Assembly: GCF_000215955.2 (NCBI RefSeq)
Contig: NZ_AFNV02000013.1
Coordinates: 1-64,000, forward strand
Length of the DNA: 64,000 nucleotides
Direction: 5' to 3'
DNA from: Salinisphaera shabanensis E1L3A
GTDB taxonomy: Bacteria; Pseudomonadota; Gammaproteobacteria; Nevskiales; Salinisphaeraceae
The notes under the pieces: model-generated
The model's database searches: none
What the model was told of the DNA's origin: nothing
The model's input: only the letters and a program-made list of their open reading frames with translations
In this document: positions 1 to 9,720 of the stretch, one piece after another
Layout of the letters: each line of letters opens with the position of its first letter
Numbering within the stretch: the stretch's first letter is position 1
Made by a program: the position numbers and the translations under genes

Positions 1-468
1 GCATTTGCCGGGCCGACGTGGCGACTGGCTACGTCAACGCGTGGCCCGCAACGGGCGCAACAAGGCGGCCGTGGCGCTGGCGAACAAGAACGCCCGCATT
101 CTCTGGGCGCTGATGTACAGCGGCGACCGCTATCGCGCGGCCTGAGCCATGCGTGTACAGACGAACATCAAAGCCACACATAGCAATAGCCAAGGTCTGT
201 GTATGCACTGACACCCGATCACGCGGTGCCCTGAATCTGGTCACCGCCACGTGTCGGCAATCGCGACTGATGAACAACAGGTCAAACCGACGCCCTTGAA
301 ACGCCGACTAATCCGTAGGCCTGCGAGGCCGATAGGTCGATTGCGCGCTCGGGCGTACGAATACTCATCAAGGCCCGGCACCCAAGGATGTGCCAACTCC
401 GAGGCCGAATATACGGACGCCGCCTGCTCTGTTGATGATCGAGGTTGCTTACCGGAGCGGATCCATAT
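1..468 (+). mobile_element. Right-end remnant of an IS110/IS1111-family element
   Basis: The first 145 bases encode a typical IS110-family transposase C-terminus. The following roughly 320 bases have no convincing gene and resemble the long non-coding 3' flank such elements carry. The right boundary at about 468 is inferred: homology of the neighbouring sigma54 activator to TyrR-type proteins stops abruptly there, inside its helix-turn-helix. No terminal repeat or target duplication could be verified because the left part of the element lies outside the window. Confidence 0.55.
2..145 (+). CDS. IS110/IS1111-family transposase, C-terminal 47 residues (5' end outside window)
   Basis: The reading frame is open from the window edge to a TGA at 143-145. 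Its translation contains NKAAVALANKNARILWAL, the hallmark C-terminal segment of IS110-family DEDD transposases, just after the transposase_20 domain. These enzymes move circular intermediates and usually leave little or no target duplication. Only the tail is visible, so activity cannot be judged. The IS lies next to two truncated genes and could have taken part in the rearrangement there. Confidence 0.75.
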   Translation, partial: HLPGRRGDWLRQRVARNGRNKAAVALANKNARILWALMYSGDRYRAA

Positions 469-1269
469 ATGGCTTATACCCAAATAGCGCGCTATCTCAT
501 AGGTGGTCGAACATTGTCGTAGCGCCTGTTCCAGACATCGATATTCGGTTGCCGCGAGCGCGTTCGCGAGCGGCGCTTCCCGGCTCTCGGACGTGGGCGA
601 GCGTCCCGCTTGCGCAGTGCTCTCGGTCGGTTGGTCTTCAGGCACGACGAACCACAGGCGCTCGAGATGGTTTTCGAGTTCGCGAATATTGCCCGGCCAA
701 TCGTGTCTCATCAGATAACCCCAGTGCTGATCGTGGAGCAACGGCGGCTCGCCGTGGCGATCGGCCAAACGCCGCATAATGGTTTCGACGAGATGCGGTA
801 TCTCGGCCCGTCGTTCGCGCAAGGGCGGAACCGTGATTGGCACGTTGAGCCGGTTAAAAAGATCGGCGCGAAACGAGCCGCGCTCGACAGATGCCGCTAG
901 ATCCCGATTGGTCGCCGCGACAAGGCGTATATCCACACGCCGTACGCGATCGTCGCCCAACCGACTGAACTCGCCGGATTGGAGCACGCTAAGCAGTTTG
1001 GGCTGCAGGGCCAAAGGCAGTTCGGCGACTTCGTCGAGAAAGAGCGTGCCGCCATCAGCCTGTTCGAGATAGCCCGGCCGGCCGTCAGCCGGCGCCCCCG
1101 TGAATGCACCCGCGACACAGCCGAACATCTCCGATTCGAACAACGTGGCCGGAATTGCGCCGCAGCTCACCTCGACGAACGGGCCGTCGGCGCGTGGACT
1201 GACGTGATGTACCCGTCGCGCTAGCGACGTCTTGCCGACGCCCGACTCGCCGAGAAGCATTACTGTGGC
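469..1269 (-). pseudogene. Sigma54-dependent activator, TyrR/NtrC-like AAA+ core, truncated at both ends
   Basis: The sequence shows an intact AAA+ core: Walker A GESGVGKT, the sigma54-contacting GAFTGA loop (about 1093-1110), Walker [10 protein letters not shown], sensor I VAATNRDL, arginine-finger region FRADLFNRL and sensor [12 protein letters not shown] Fis/TyrR-like helix-turn-helix begins ([13 protein letters not shown]), then homology stops near 469 and the frame runs on into unrelated sequence. At the other end the protein starts directly at Walker A, with no sensory domain or true start. The open frame spans 241-1371, but only this core is recognisable. It is judged a non-functional remnant; its signal and target are unknown. 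Confidence 0.75.
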
Positions 1270-1270
1270 G

Positions 1271-1918
1271 ACGCTCGCGATCGCCGGCCTGACGCCGCTG
1301 ATCGAACAGCGATCGCGCCACGGCGCCGTCACCACCGCCGCGCTGAGTCGCGCGATCGGGCTCGAAGACAAACCCGACCTCGCGCCATTCGTACGTTTCT
1401 ACGACACGATCGACCGTATTCTCCCCGAGGCCATCCTGGTCGGGGATTCCACGACGCCGGTCTACGCGGGCAACCATTTCGTTCAACGCCCGCGGGTTCG
1501 CCGCTGGTTCAACGCCTCTACCGGTTACGGCACGCTCGGCTATGCGCTGCCGGCCGCCGTTGGTGCGCGGCGTGCCTGCCCCGGTCAACCCGTAGTTGCG
1601 CTGGTCGGCGACGGTGGCCTGATGTTCACGCTCTCCGAACTGGCCACCGCGGTGGACGCACAAACGCCCATTATGGTGATCGTCTGGAACAACGTCGGCT
1701 TCGAGGAGATACGCGCTGCGATGGATGCCGCAGGCGTCGCACGTTGCGGGGTCGACCCCGTGCCGCCTGACTTCGAAAGCCTGGCCGACGCATTCGGGTC
1801 GGCCTACGCAGCAGTTGGCGATACGGGCGCGTTGGAAGCCGCGCTGCTCGCGTTTGTAAAAACACCGCGTGTCACGCTTATCGAGATCGATGCCGAGGCC
1901 TGGATGGCATCCGGGTAA
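1271..1918 (+). pseudogene. Thiamine-diphosphate decarboxylase/acetolactate-synthase family, 3' fragment (AruI-like)
   Basis: About 215 residues match the C-terminal catalytic domain of ThDP enzymes: the binding motif GDGG followed about 27 residues later by WNN, preceded by NASTGYGTLGYALPAAVG. The VGDSTTPVYAGN segment resembles 5-guanidino-2-oxopentanoate decarboxylase (AruI, arginine transamination pathway) more than acetolactate synthase, though this is from memory of the family. The N-terminal and middle domains are missing: the open frame begins inside the opposite-strand sigma54 gene with no plausible start. It is therefore a 5'-truncated remnant. Confidence 0.7.
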
Positions 1919-2186
1919 CCCGTCTTGTAATGCCTTGGCGCGTCGTGGCGTGAGCCAGCACCAATGGCTCGATCAGGGCGCGCCAACGACTTCAGCCTGA
2001 GTCACCACCCTATCCCCGAACTGGCGGTTACTCGGTCGATACGCCGGCGCGGTTCGCGCACGAACAATGCACGCCCCGTGGCATAGTAATGGAAGCCCGC
2101 CGGTCGTAACCATCCCTTAACGCAGCGTTAGCGCGGAATCTACCTGGTGAGCCACACCTGTTCGATCGATTGCTTGTTCGGATTCA

Positions 2187-3953
2187 ATGACCGATACCAA
2201 CGTCATTCTCTTTTTTGTCGGCCTGCTACTTTTTCTGAGTGTGGTCGCCAGTTCGTTATCGCGCTTCGGGCCGCCGTTGCTGCTTATCTTTCTGATAGTG
2301 GGCATGCTGGCGGGCCAGGACGGCCCTGGCCAGATCGATTTCGACAACGTGCCGCTGGCGTTTTTCATCGCCAATCTGGCCCTTGCCATCATTCTGCTCG
2401 ACGGCGGGTTGCGGACCCACCTGCAGACGTTCCGCGTTGCGCTGTGGCCGGCCTTGTCGCTGGCCACCTTCGGTGTACTGATATCGGCATCGCTGGCGGG
2501 CGCATTCATCGCCGTGTGGCTGGACCTCGACTGGCGCTATGGACTGCTGCTGGGCTCGATCGTAGCCAGTACCGACGCGGCAGCCGTGTTCTCGCAGCTG
2601 CGCAGTTCGGGCGTCACGCTCAACCAGCGTGTCAGTGCCACACTCGAAATCGAGTCGGGCACGAACGATCCGATGGCCATTTTCATGGTCACTTTCCTGC
2701 TGGCCACAATCGATGCGAGCAAGGGCTTCAACGCCTCGAGCATCGCCAGCGAAATCGTATCGCAGTTCGGTATCGGTATCGCGGGCGGCCTGTTGCTGGG
2801 CTATGGCCTGTCTTTTCTGGCCTCGCGCATGCGCTTGGTGGAAGGTCTCTATGCACTGCTGGTCGCCTCCGGCGGTCTGATGGCGTTCACGGCGATCAAT
2901 CAACTCGGCGGCAGCGGCTTCCTGGGCATCTATCTGGTGGGCCTCATCGTCGGCAACCGGCGCAACCACGCGTCGGAGCATGTCTTCCGCGTGATGGACG
3001 GCCTGGCATGGCTCGCGCAGGCCGGCATGTTTCTGGTGCTCGGGTTGCTGGTCAATCCGCACCAACTCTGGGCGCACGCCGGATCGGCGATCCTGGTGGC
3101 CGCCTTTCTGATGTTCGTCGCCCGTCCGCTGGCCGTCTGGTTAAGCCTTCTGCCCTTTAATTTCCCGTCCCGTGAACAGGGTTTCATTGCCTGGGTCGGC
3201 TTGCGCGGTGCCGTGCCAATTGTGCTGTCGCTGTTCCCGCTCATGGCAGAACTCGAGGGCGCCCAGTTTCTGTTCGATATTACCTTCGCGGTGGTACTGG
3301 TATCGCTTATCGTCCAGGGCAGCTCGCTGGCCTGGACCGCGCGCCAACTCAAGCTACAGGTGCCCCGAGAACCGGGCCCGACCGCCAGTTTCGGCTTTCT
3401 AGGCCAACGCGGGCACAGTTATGTATTGCTGGCTTTTCGTATCCAGACCGCATCGAGTCTCGCGGCTACCCAGGGCGACGCGCTACACCGCTTTGAGGGC
3501 TTGCGCTGCATCGCCGTAACACGAGCGGCGCACCTGCTTTTCCCCAAAGAGCATTTCGTATACGCGGTAGGTGATCTGCTGTATCTGATCACACCGGCGC
3601 ATCATAGCGATGAACTCGGCAAACTATTTCGCGGTGATACGAAACATGCGCCGCAAGCGCGCCGCTTTTTCGGCAGCTTCACCTTGCGTGGGGATGCGCC
3701 GATATCCGAACTGGCCGGCATTTACGACCTCGGCCTGGCCGAACGGGACTGGGATCTTTCGATTGCGGATTACATGCGCCGCCGTCTCAAGCGCCGCCCG
3801 GTCGAGGGTGATGTGGTCGATATCGACAGCCTGCGCCTGACCGTACGTTCGCTACATGCCGGCATCATCGAAACGGTCGGCCTGCAGCTGCGAGAACCCG
3901 AGGAGGCCGAGGGCGACCACAAGTCGCACAAGCGCCGGAACCGGCGTCATTGA
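2187..3953 (+). CDS. K+(Na+)/H+ antiporter, NhaP2/CvrA type
   Basis: This 588-residue protein has about twelve hydrophobic segments in residues 1-390, typical of the CPA1 exchanger fold, including the ion-binding pair N160-D161 in ESGTNDP. After it comes a roughly 190-residue cytoplasmic tail, the length and composition expected for the TrkA-C/CorC-like regulatory region of NhaP2-type transporters. Such proteins sit in the inner membrane and exchange K+ or Na+ for protons in pH and osmotic homeostasis. The start is ATG 2187 with a poor ribosome-binding site. The gene stands alone and meets yqiB tail to tail 7 bp away. Confidence 0.88.
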   Translation: MTDTNVILFFVGLLLFLSVVASSLSRFGPPLLLIFLIVGMLAGQDGPGQIDFDNVPLAFFIANLALAIILLDGGLRTHLQTFRVALWPALSLATFGVLISASLAGAFIAVWLDLDWRYGLLLGSIVASTDAAAVFSQLRSSGVTLNQRVSATLEIESGTNDPMAIFMVTFLLATIDASKGFNASSIASEIVSQFGIGIAGGLLLGYGLSFLASRMRLVEGLYALLVASGGLMAFTAINQLGGSGFLGIYLVGLIVGNRRNHASEHVFRVMDGLAWLAQAGMFLVLGLLVNPHQLWAHAGSAILVAAFLMFVARPLAVWLSLLPFNFPSREQGFIAWVGLRGAVPIVLSLFPLMAELEGAQFLFDITFAVVLVSLIVQGSSLAWTARQLKLQVPREPGPTASFGFLGQRGHSYVLLAFRIQTASSLAATQGDALHRFEGLRCIAVTRAAHLLFPKEHFVYAVGDLLYLITPAHHSDELGKLFRGDTKHAPQARRFFGSFTLRGDAPISELAGIYDLGLAERDWDLSIADYMRRRLKRRPVEGDVVDIDSLRLTVRSLHAGIIETVGLQLREPEEAEGDHKSHKRRNRRH

Positions 3954-3960
3954 TGACCGG

Positions 3961-4434
3961 CTAGCGTGGCTGGCGCGGGCGATGGGCGCCGCCGAAGCCG
4001 TGCCCCTGGGCCAGGCAATAAGCCAACCACTTGTTGAGCAGCAGATTGCGCGGCCATTGGCTTTTGAGCACTTCGTCGTCGATCTCGGGCACGCCAGCGA
4101 GCGCGACATAACGCGAGCGCGCATCGCATGAAATCGCTTCGGCAAGCTGCGCATCCTGATAGATACGCAGCAACAGGTCCGGGTCGGCGTGCGGGTTTTC
4201 GTCCGCCCCGAACCAATAGGTCAGATGCACGGTCGTGGTGTAGCGACAACGCTCGACCACGCGCAGGTACAGCGTTGCATCCGCGCCATGCGATTCGGCC
4301 GCGTCGAAGGGCAGATCCAGTTCTGGCACCAACCGTTCGAAGCGCCGATAGTTGCTCTCGTAGAGCCCCATCAGGCCCGTAAAGCTGCGGGGCTGCGCCG
4401 CGGCCAGCCAGTGATTGCGTTGTAGTGTGGGCAT
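3961..4434 (-). CDS. yqiB: YqiB/DUF1249 family protein
   Basis: This 157-residue soluble protein of the DUF1249 family has the family's N-terminal segment around FTGLMGLYESNYRRF and the central ADATLYLRVVERCRYTTTV. The molecular function is unknown; in Enterobacteria the homologue sits beside nudF and cpdA. Here that context is absent: it lies 61 bp downstream of ppsR on the same strand and may be cotranscribed with it. No membrane segments or signal peptide are visible. Family assignment is good; function is unassigned. Confidence 0.85.
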   Translation of the reverse strand: MPTLQRNHWLAAAQPRSFTGLMGLYESNYRRFERLVPELDLPFDAAESHGADATLYLRVVERCRYTTTVHLTYWFGADENPHADPDLLLRIYQDAQLAEAISCDARSRYVALAGVPEIDDEVLKSQWPRNLLLNKWLAYCLAQGHGFGGAHRPRQPR

Positions 4435-4495
4435 CTGTCGGACTATACGGCAGGGCCGGCGCTTTTCAAGTCGACCGGACCAGCGCCCAACGCGC

Positions 4496-5332
4496 CTAGA
4501 ACGAGCGACGCCGGATGTTCTTGTCCTGCATGATCATCGTCGCGATCTCTTCGATCGACTTGTTGGTCGTCTCCGAATAAGACAGCCCGTGGCGCTTGTA
4601 CAGGCTTTCCGCCTGGCGCAGCTCATAGGACACCTGGGGCAGCGCGGCATACTGGCTGCCCTTGCGGCGCTCGCTACGAATCTGGTGCAGACGCTCGGCA
4701 TCGATCCACAAGCCGTAAAGCTTGTCCTTATGCTCGGCGAGTGCCGGCGGCAACGTGCGTCGCTCGAGATCCTCTTCGGTCAGCGGATAATTTGCGGCAT
4801 ACACGCCATGCTGCATGGCCAGATAGATACACACCGGTGTCTTGCCGCAACGTGACGGCGCAACCAGAATGACCTGCGCCTTGCGATACCCGTTTTCGCC
4901 GACACCATCATCGTGGGTCAGCGCAAAGTTCATTGCATCGATACGCGATTCGTAGATGTCCTCGTCGGCGATGCCGTGCGCGCGCCCCTCGCGATGGGTC
5001 GACTTGGTGTCGAGCGCGCCTTCGAGCGCGGGCACGAACTGATCGAACAGATCCAGAAACACCACGTCGCCTTCGCGCAGGATCTCGCGCACTTCCTCGC
5101 TGACCGTGGTCGAGAACACGATCGGTTTCATGCCGCTCGCGGCCCCCGTGTGCTCCATGTATGCAAGCGTCGAACGCGCCTTGTCGGGCGTATTGACAAA
5201 GGGCAACGTCGACTGGCGAAACGAGCCTTCGTCAAACTGCGTCAACAGCGTGGCGCCGAGCGTTTCGGCCGTGATGCCGGTCCGATCGGACAGGAAGAAT
5301 ATGGAGCGTTTGGGACTGTCGTTCGTCGTCAT
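4496..5332 (-). CDS. ppsR: PEP synthase regulatory protein (bifunctional kinase/pyrophosphorylase)
   Basis: This 278-residue DUF299-family protein uses ADP to phosphorylate a threonine of PEP synthase (inactivation) and phosphate to remove it (reactivation). The N-terminal [15 protein letters not shown] signature and the P-loop VAPSRCGKT at residues 157-165 are both intact. It is divergent from ppsA, its expected target, across a 122-bp shared upstream region, which supports the assignment as ppsR rather than the PPDK regulator. Confidence 0.95.
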   Translation of the reverse strand: MTTNDSPKRSIFFLSDRTGITAETLGATLLTQFDEGSFRQSTLPFVNTPDKARSTLAYMEHTGAASGMKPIVFSTTVSEEVREILREGDVVFLDLFDQFVPALEGALDTKSTHREGRAHGIADEDIYESRIDAMNFALTHDDGVGENGYRKAQVILVAPSRCGKTPVCIYLAMQHGVYAANYPLTEEDLERRTLPPALAEHKDKLYGLWIDAERLHQIRSERRKGSQYAALPQVSYELRQAESLYKRHGLSYSETTNKSIEEIATMIMQDKNIRRRSF

Positions 5333-5454
5333 GGTCGCTATCGTGCACCAGCGCTTGGCGCTCGACCAGTGATGCGCAATACGTTTTTCGACCCGGCCAG
5401 ACGCTCGAATGTGTAAAATCGCGCTTTCAAACGTTTACCTGCGAGGACGGAATC

Positions 5455-7827
5455 TTGCAAAGCGAGCACGTGGCCTGGTTCAGCCAGTTGGGAATGAACG
5501 ACGTCGAGACCGTCGGCGGCAAGAACGCATCTCTTGGCGAAATGATCAGCCATCTGGCCGATGCGGGCGTGAATGTGCCCGACGGTTTCGCCACCACCGC
5601 CGATGCCTATCGCCAGTTTCTCGCCCACGATGGTCTGGCCGATCGCATCAACGCCGCGCTCGATGCGTTGGACGTCGATGATGTCGATGCCTTGGCCGAA
5701 ACCGGCGAAAAGATCCGTACGTGGGTGATCGACCACCCGTTCCCGCCCGAGCTCGAAGACGCAATCCGCGAGTCGTTCGAAACGCTGGCCGGCGACAACC
5801 ACGATATTTCCGTCGCCGTGCGTTCATCGGCCACAGCGGAAGATCTGCCCGACGCCTCGTTCGCCGGCCAGCAGGAAACCTTCCTGAACGTGCGCGGGCT
5901 CGACAACGTCATGCTCGCGATCAAGGACGTGTTCGCCTCGCTGTTCAACGACCGTGCGATCTCCTATCGCGTACACAAGGGCTTTGAACACAGCCAGGTC
6001 GCGCTATCGGCCGGCATTCAGCGCATGGTGCGTTCGGATACCGGCTCTTCCGGCGTGATGTTCACCATCGATACCGAATCCGGTTTCGATCAGGTGGTAT
6101 TCATCACCAGTTCCTGGGGCCTCGGCGAAGCCGTGGTTCAGGGTGCGGTGAACCCCGACGAATTCTATGTCTACAAACCCAACGTCGATGCCAAGCGTCC
6201 GGCAATCCTGCGTCGTGTAAACGGCGGCAAGGCGGTCAAGATGGTCTATACGGCCGACCGCAGCCATGGCAAGACCACCGAATTCGTGGACGTGGACGCT
6301 GCCGACCAGAGCCAGTTCTCGATCGGTGATGCCGACGCCGAAGCGCTGGCCGCCCAGGCGCTGATCATCGAGCGCCACTACGGTCGCCCGATGGATATCG
6401 AATGGGGCAAGGACGGTGAGACCGGCGAGCTATATATCCTGCAGGCCCGCCCGGAGACGGTGAAATCCAACAGCGGCGGCACGCTGGAGCGCTACCAGCT
6501 CAACTCCGCCGGCCGCGATATTCTGGTGGAAGGCCGTTCGATCGGTCAGCGCGTGGGTGCCGGCAAGGTACGCAACGTCAAGTCCATCAAGGAAATGAAC
6601 AAGGTCCAGGCCGGCGATATCCTGGTCACCGACATGACCGATCCGGACTGGGAACCCGTCATGAAGCGGGCTTCGGCCATCGTCACGAACCGTGGCGGGC
6701 GTACCTGCCATGCGGCGATCATCGCGCGTGAACTGGGCATTCCGGCCGTGGTCGGCTCGGGTGACGCGACCGAAAAGCTCACCGACGGGATGGCGGTCAC
6801 CGTGTCCTGTGCTGAGGGCGACACGGGTTATGTCTACGACGGCGAGATCGACTTCAACGTCGACGAGGTCTCGCTCGACAAGATGCCCGAGATCGCGACC
6901 AAGATCATGATGAACGTAGGTAACCCCGAGCGTGCCTTCGACTTCGCCATGAGCCCGAATGCGGGTGTGGGCCTGGCGCGGCTGGAATTCATCATCAACC
7001 GTCAGATCGGCGTGCATCCGCGTGCGCTGCTCGAATACGCCGATCAGCCGGATGATCTGAAGAAAACCATCGACGCCCATATCGCCGGTTATTCGAGCCC
7101 GGTCGAGTTCTATATCGATCGCCTGGTCGAAGGCATTGCCACCATCGCGGCCGCTTTCGCGCCCAAGCCGGTGATCGTGCGCCTGTCCGACTTCAAGTCC
7201 AACGAATACGCCAACCTCATCGGTGGCGAACGTTTCGAGCCGGACGAAGAAAATCCGATGATCGGCTGGCGCGGCGCTTCGCGCTATCTGGCCGAGGATT
7301 TCACCCCCTGCTTCGAGCTGGAGCTGGCCGCGGTCAAGCGTGTACGCGACGACATGGGCCTGAAGAACGTTCAGATCATGATTCCGTTCGTACGCACGCT
7401 CGGCGAAGCCAAGGGTGTATCCGACCTGCTCGCCGCGCACGGACTCGAACGTGGCAAAGACGATCTCAAGATCATCATGATGTGCGAGCTGCCGTCGAAC
7501 GCCATTCTCGCAGACCAGTTTCTCGAGTACTTCGACGGCTTCTCGATCGGGTCGAACGACATGACCCAGCTCTCGCTCGGTCTGGATCGTGACTCGGGGC
7601 TGATCTCGCACCTGTTCGACGAACGCGACCCGGCCGTCAAGGTCATGTTGGAAAAAGCGATCTCCGCCTGCAAGCGCAACAATAAGTACGTGGGCATCTG
7701 TGGCCAGGGCCCGTCCGACTATCCGGATCTGGCGAAATGGCTGCTCGAGCAGGAAATCGAGAGCATGTCGCTGAACCCCGATACCGTGGTCAGCACCTGG
7801 CTCTATTTGGCCGGCGAAAGCGTTTAG
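5455..7827 (+). CDS. ppsA: Phosphoenolpyruvate synthase
   Basis: This 790-residue enzyme converts pyruvate, ATP and water to PEP, AMP and phosphate for gluconeogenesis. It has the N-terminal ATP-binding domain, the swivelling phosphohistidine domain with [15 protein letters not shown] (His at about 419) and the C-terminal TIM-barrel with the catalytic cysteine in [11 protein letters not shown] (Cys at about 749). The length equals the usual 790-800. The start is TTG 5455, placed 7 nt after GAGGA (5443-5447); no in-frame ATG lies nearby and the protein aligns from its first residues. Confidence 0.96.
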   Translation: MQSEHVAWFSQLGMNDVETVGGKNASLGEMISHLADAGVNVPDGFATTADAYRQFLAHDGLADRINAALDALDVDDVDALAETGEKIRTWVIDHPFPPELEDAIRESFETLAGDNHDISVAVRSSATAEDLPDASFAGQQETFLNVRGLDNVMLAIKDVFASLFNDRAISYRVHKGFEHSQVALSAGIQRMVRSDTGSSGVMFTIDTESGFDQVVFITSSWGLGEAVVQGAVNPDEFYVYKPNVDAKRPAILRRVNGGKAVKMVYTADRSHGKTTEFVDVDAADQSQFSIGDADAEALAAQALIIERHYGRPMDIEWGKDGETGELYILQARPETVKSNSGGTLERYQLNSAGRDILVEGRSIGQRVGAGKVRNVKSIKEMNKVQAGDILVTDMTDPDWEPVMKRASAIVTNRGGRTCHAAIIARELGIPAVVGSGDATEKLTDGMAVTVSCAEGDTGYVYDGEIDFNVDEVSLDKMPEIATKIMMNVGNPERAFDFAMSPNAGVGLARLEFIINRQIGVHPRALLEYADQPDDLKKTIDAHIAGYSSPVEFYIDRLVEGIATIAAAFAPKPVIVRLSDFKSNEYANLIGGERFEPDEENPMIGWRGASRYLAEDFTPCFELELAAVKRVRDDMGLKNVQIMIPFVRTLGEAKGVSDLLAAHGLERGKDDLKIIMMCELPSNAILADQFLEYFDGFSIGSNDMTQLSLGLDRDSGLISHLFDERDPAVKVMLEKAISACKRNNKYVGICGQGPSDYPDLAKWLLEQEIESMSLNPDTVVSTWLYLAGESV

Positions 7828-7849
7828 TTCTGCGTCGTCGGGAGAGCGT

Positions 7850-8674
7850 ATGTCCGCCAAGTTGCCTGTATTCGTCGATGCCGACAGTCTGAACGCCGTG
7901 ATCGGCGACCCGGATGTTCAGATTGTCGCCGTCGATAGCCCGCGTGATTATGCGCAGGTGCATATCCCCGGTGCGCTGCAGATCGCGATGACCGATTTCA
8001 CCACCAGCGCACCGCCGGTTGCCGGGTTATTGCCGGATACAGAACGGCTCGCCGAGGCCTTTTCCGATGCCGGGCTTCGTAACGACGCGCATATCGTGGC
8101 CTACGACCGCGCCGGTGACTCTCAGGCGGCACGCCTTTTGTATACGCTCGATGTCATGGGCCACAGCGCGATCTCGCTGCTCGACGGCGGGCTCGCCGCC
8201 TGGCACCAGGCCGGTCTGGCGCTGGAAAACGGCCCGCCGCAGCACGGTGCAAGCTCGTTCAAGGTCGAACGTCAGGCCGACGGTATCGCCGACCGTGAAT
8301 GGATTCGGGCCCATCTGAACGACGACGACGTCGCGTTTCTCGATGTGCGCAGCGCGCCCGAATACGTGGGTACCGACGTACGCAGCGCCCGCGGCGGCCA
8401 TATCCCCGGCGCAATCAATCTCGACTGGAACCTGCTCAAAGGCGACGATGGCCGCCTGCGTCCGCGCAGCGAATTGCTCAAGATCGTCGCGGATCACGAT
8501 ATCGAAAGCGAGCGGGATATCGTCAATTACTGCCAGAGTCATATGCGCTCTTCGTATACCTATCTTGTGCTCAAGCATCTCGGCTTCGACAAGGTGCGCG
8601 GCTACCCGGGCGCTTGGTCCGACTGGGGCAATGCAACCGATACGCCGGTCAGCGACACGCGCGACGCAAGCTGA
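7850..8674 (+). CDS. Thiosulfate/3-mercaptopyruvate sulfurtransferase (tandem rhodanese)
   Basis: This 274-residue protein has two rhodanese domains. The N-terminal domain carries Asp (AYDRAGD) where the active Cys would be, as usual for the structural domain. The C-terminal domain has the catalytic loop CQSHMRS with Cys at about 228. It transfers sulfane sulfur from thiosulfate or 3-mercaptopyruvate to a thiophilic acceptor; the substrate cannot be read from this loop alone. It begins 22 bp after ppsA with a GGGAGAG ribosome-binding site and is likely cotranscribed with it. Confidence 0.9.
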   Translation: MSAKLPVFVDADSLNAVIGDPDVQIVAVDSPRDYAQVHIPGALQIAMTDFTTSAPPVAGLLPDTERLAEAFSDAGLRNDAHIVAYDRAGDSQAARLLYTLDVMGHSAISLLDGGLAAWHQAGLALENGPPQHGASSFKVERQADGIADREWIRAHLNDDDVAFLDVRSAPEYVGTDVRSARGGHIPGAINLDWNLLKGDDGRLRPRSELLKIVADHDIESERDIVNYCQSHMRSSYTYLVLKHLGFDKVRGYPGAWSDWGNATDTPVSDTRDAS

Positions 8675-8822
8675 ACATGCCCGGCGGCGAAACGCGGGGT
8701 GTAAATAACGACAGCGCCCGCCTCGTTTCCACGGACCGCCGCTATGATGAACCTGTTCTAGTCACCCTCGGCACGCTCGGGCCAAGGCAAACGCCAGCCA
8801 GAATGCCCACTGTGCTCGATCA

Positions 8823-9711
8823 ATGCCCGCTGTGACCGGCGCTGTGACTAACCTGCGCCGCGGCGCTTTGTTGGCGGTTTCGGGCGCGGCGGCTTTCGCC
8901 ATGGTCAGCGCCTGCGTAAAGCTGGTCGGCAGCGACCTGCCCAACCCCGTGGTCGTATTCTTTCGCAATCTGTTCGCACTGGCGGTACTTCTGCCCTGGC
9001 TCGCCAAACGCGGACCGGCGGCTGTATCGATGCGTACCGCACGGCCCGGCATGCATCTGCTGCGCGCGGCGACCGGGCTTGGCGCCATGTATTGTTTTTT
9101 TTTACGCGATATCGCAGATGCAATTGGCAAGCGCGGTCTTGTTGAATTACAGCCAGCCGCTGTTTCTGCCGTTCATTGCCTGGATCTGGCTCGGGGAACG
9201 CCCGGCAGCCCGCATTTTTCCGGCCGTGATCATCGGTTTTTTAGGCGTACTGCTTATTCTCAAACCAGGCTTGGGTTGGCAGGGCCAAGCCGGATGGGCC
9301 GGGTTGGCCGGTCTGGCGGCCGGCATACTCGCGGCGACCTCGATGGCTGCGATTCGCCGCATGTCGGATACTGAACCGACCGTGCGAATCGTGATGTACT
9401 TCAGCGTGCTCGGCACGCTCGTGTCGGCGTTTCCGGCGATCGCGGTATGGCAAACGCCGACGCCGGCCCAGTGGTGGGCTCTGTTTGGCGCAGGCGGTAT
9501 CGCCACCGCAGGCCAGCTGCTGCTGACAAGAGCCTACAGCCTGGCCCCCGCGGCGCATATCGGTGCCCTGATCTATACCACCGTGCTCTTCGCTGCATTG
9601 ATTGGCTGGATCGTATGGCAGGAAACGCCAGATTTATTGAGTGCGATCGGTGCCACCGCGGTAATCTGCGCGGCGCTGATCGTGGTCGTGACTCGTCGCC
9701 AACGCACCTAA
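8823..9711 (+). pseudogene. EamA/DMT-family transporter interrupted by a single frameshift
   Basis: Two overlapping frames together give one complete ten-helix DMT exporter of about 295 residues. The first frame (from ATG 8823) covers helices 1-3 as far as GLGAMYCFF; the second continues with YAISQMQLASAVLLNY and runs to the stop at 9711. The switch lies in a run of nine T at 9095-9103: eight would restore a single open frame. The substrate of this family, metabolites or amino acids, cannot be predicted. The break may be a true inactivating slip, a phase-variable tract or a base-calling error. Confidence 0.85.
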
Positions 9712-9720
9712 CCACAGCCC

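Noticed and set aside
241-468. C-terminal extension of the sigma54 activator as real protein
   Set aside because: The translation after the half helix-turn-helix has no resemblance to activator C-termini and overlaps the inferred IS flank.
6430-7860. 476-residue open frame on the minus strand
   Set aside because: It is antisense to ppsA, a fully supported gene. Its translation has no recognisable domain, and such long antisense frames are common in high-GC DNA.
9079-9711. A separate 210-residue gene start inside the EamA region
   Set aside because: The segment is the direct continuation of the upstream exporter after one extra T. A half exporter with its own start is less likely than a frameshift.
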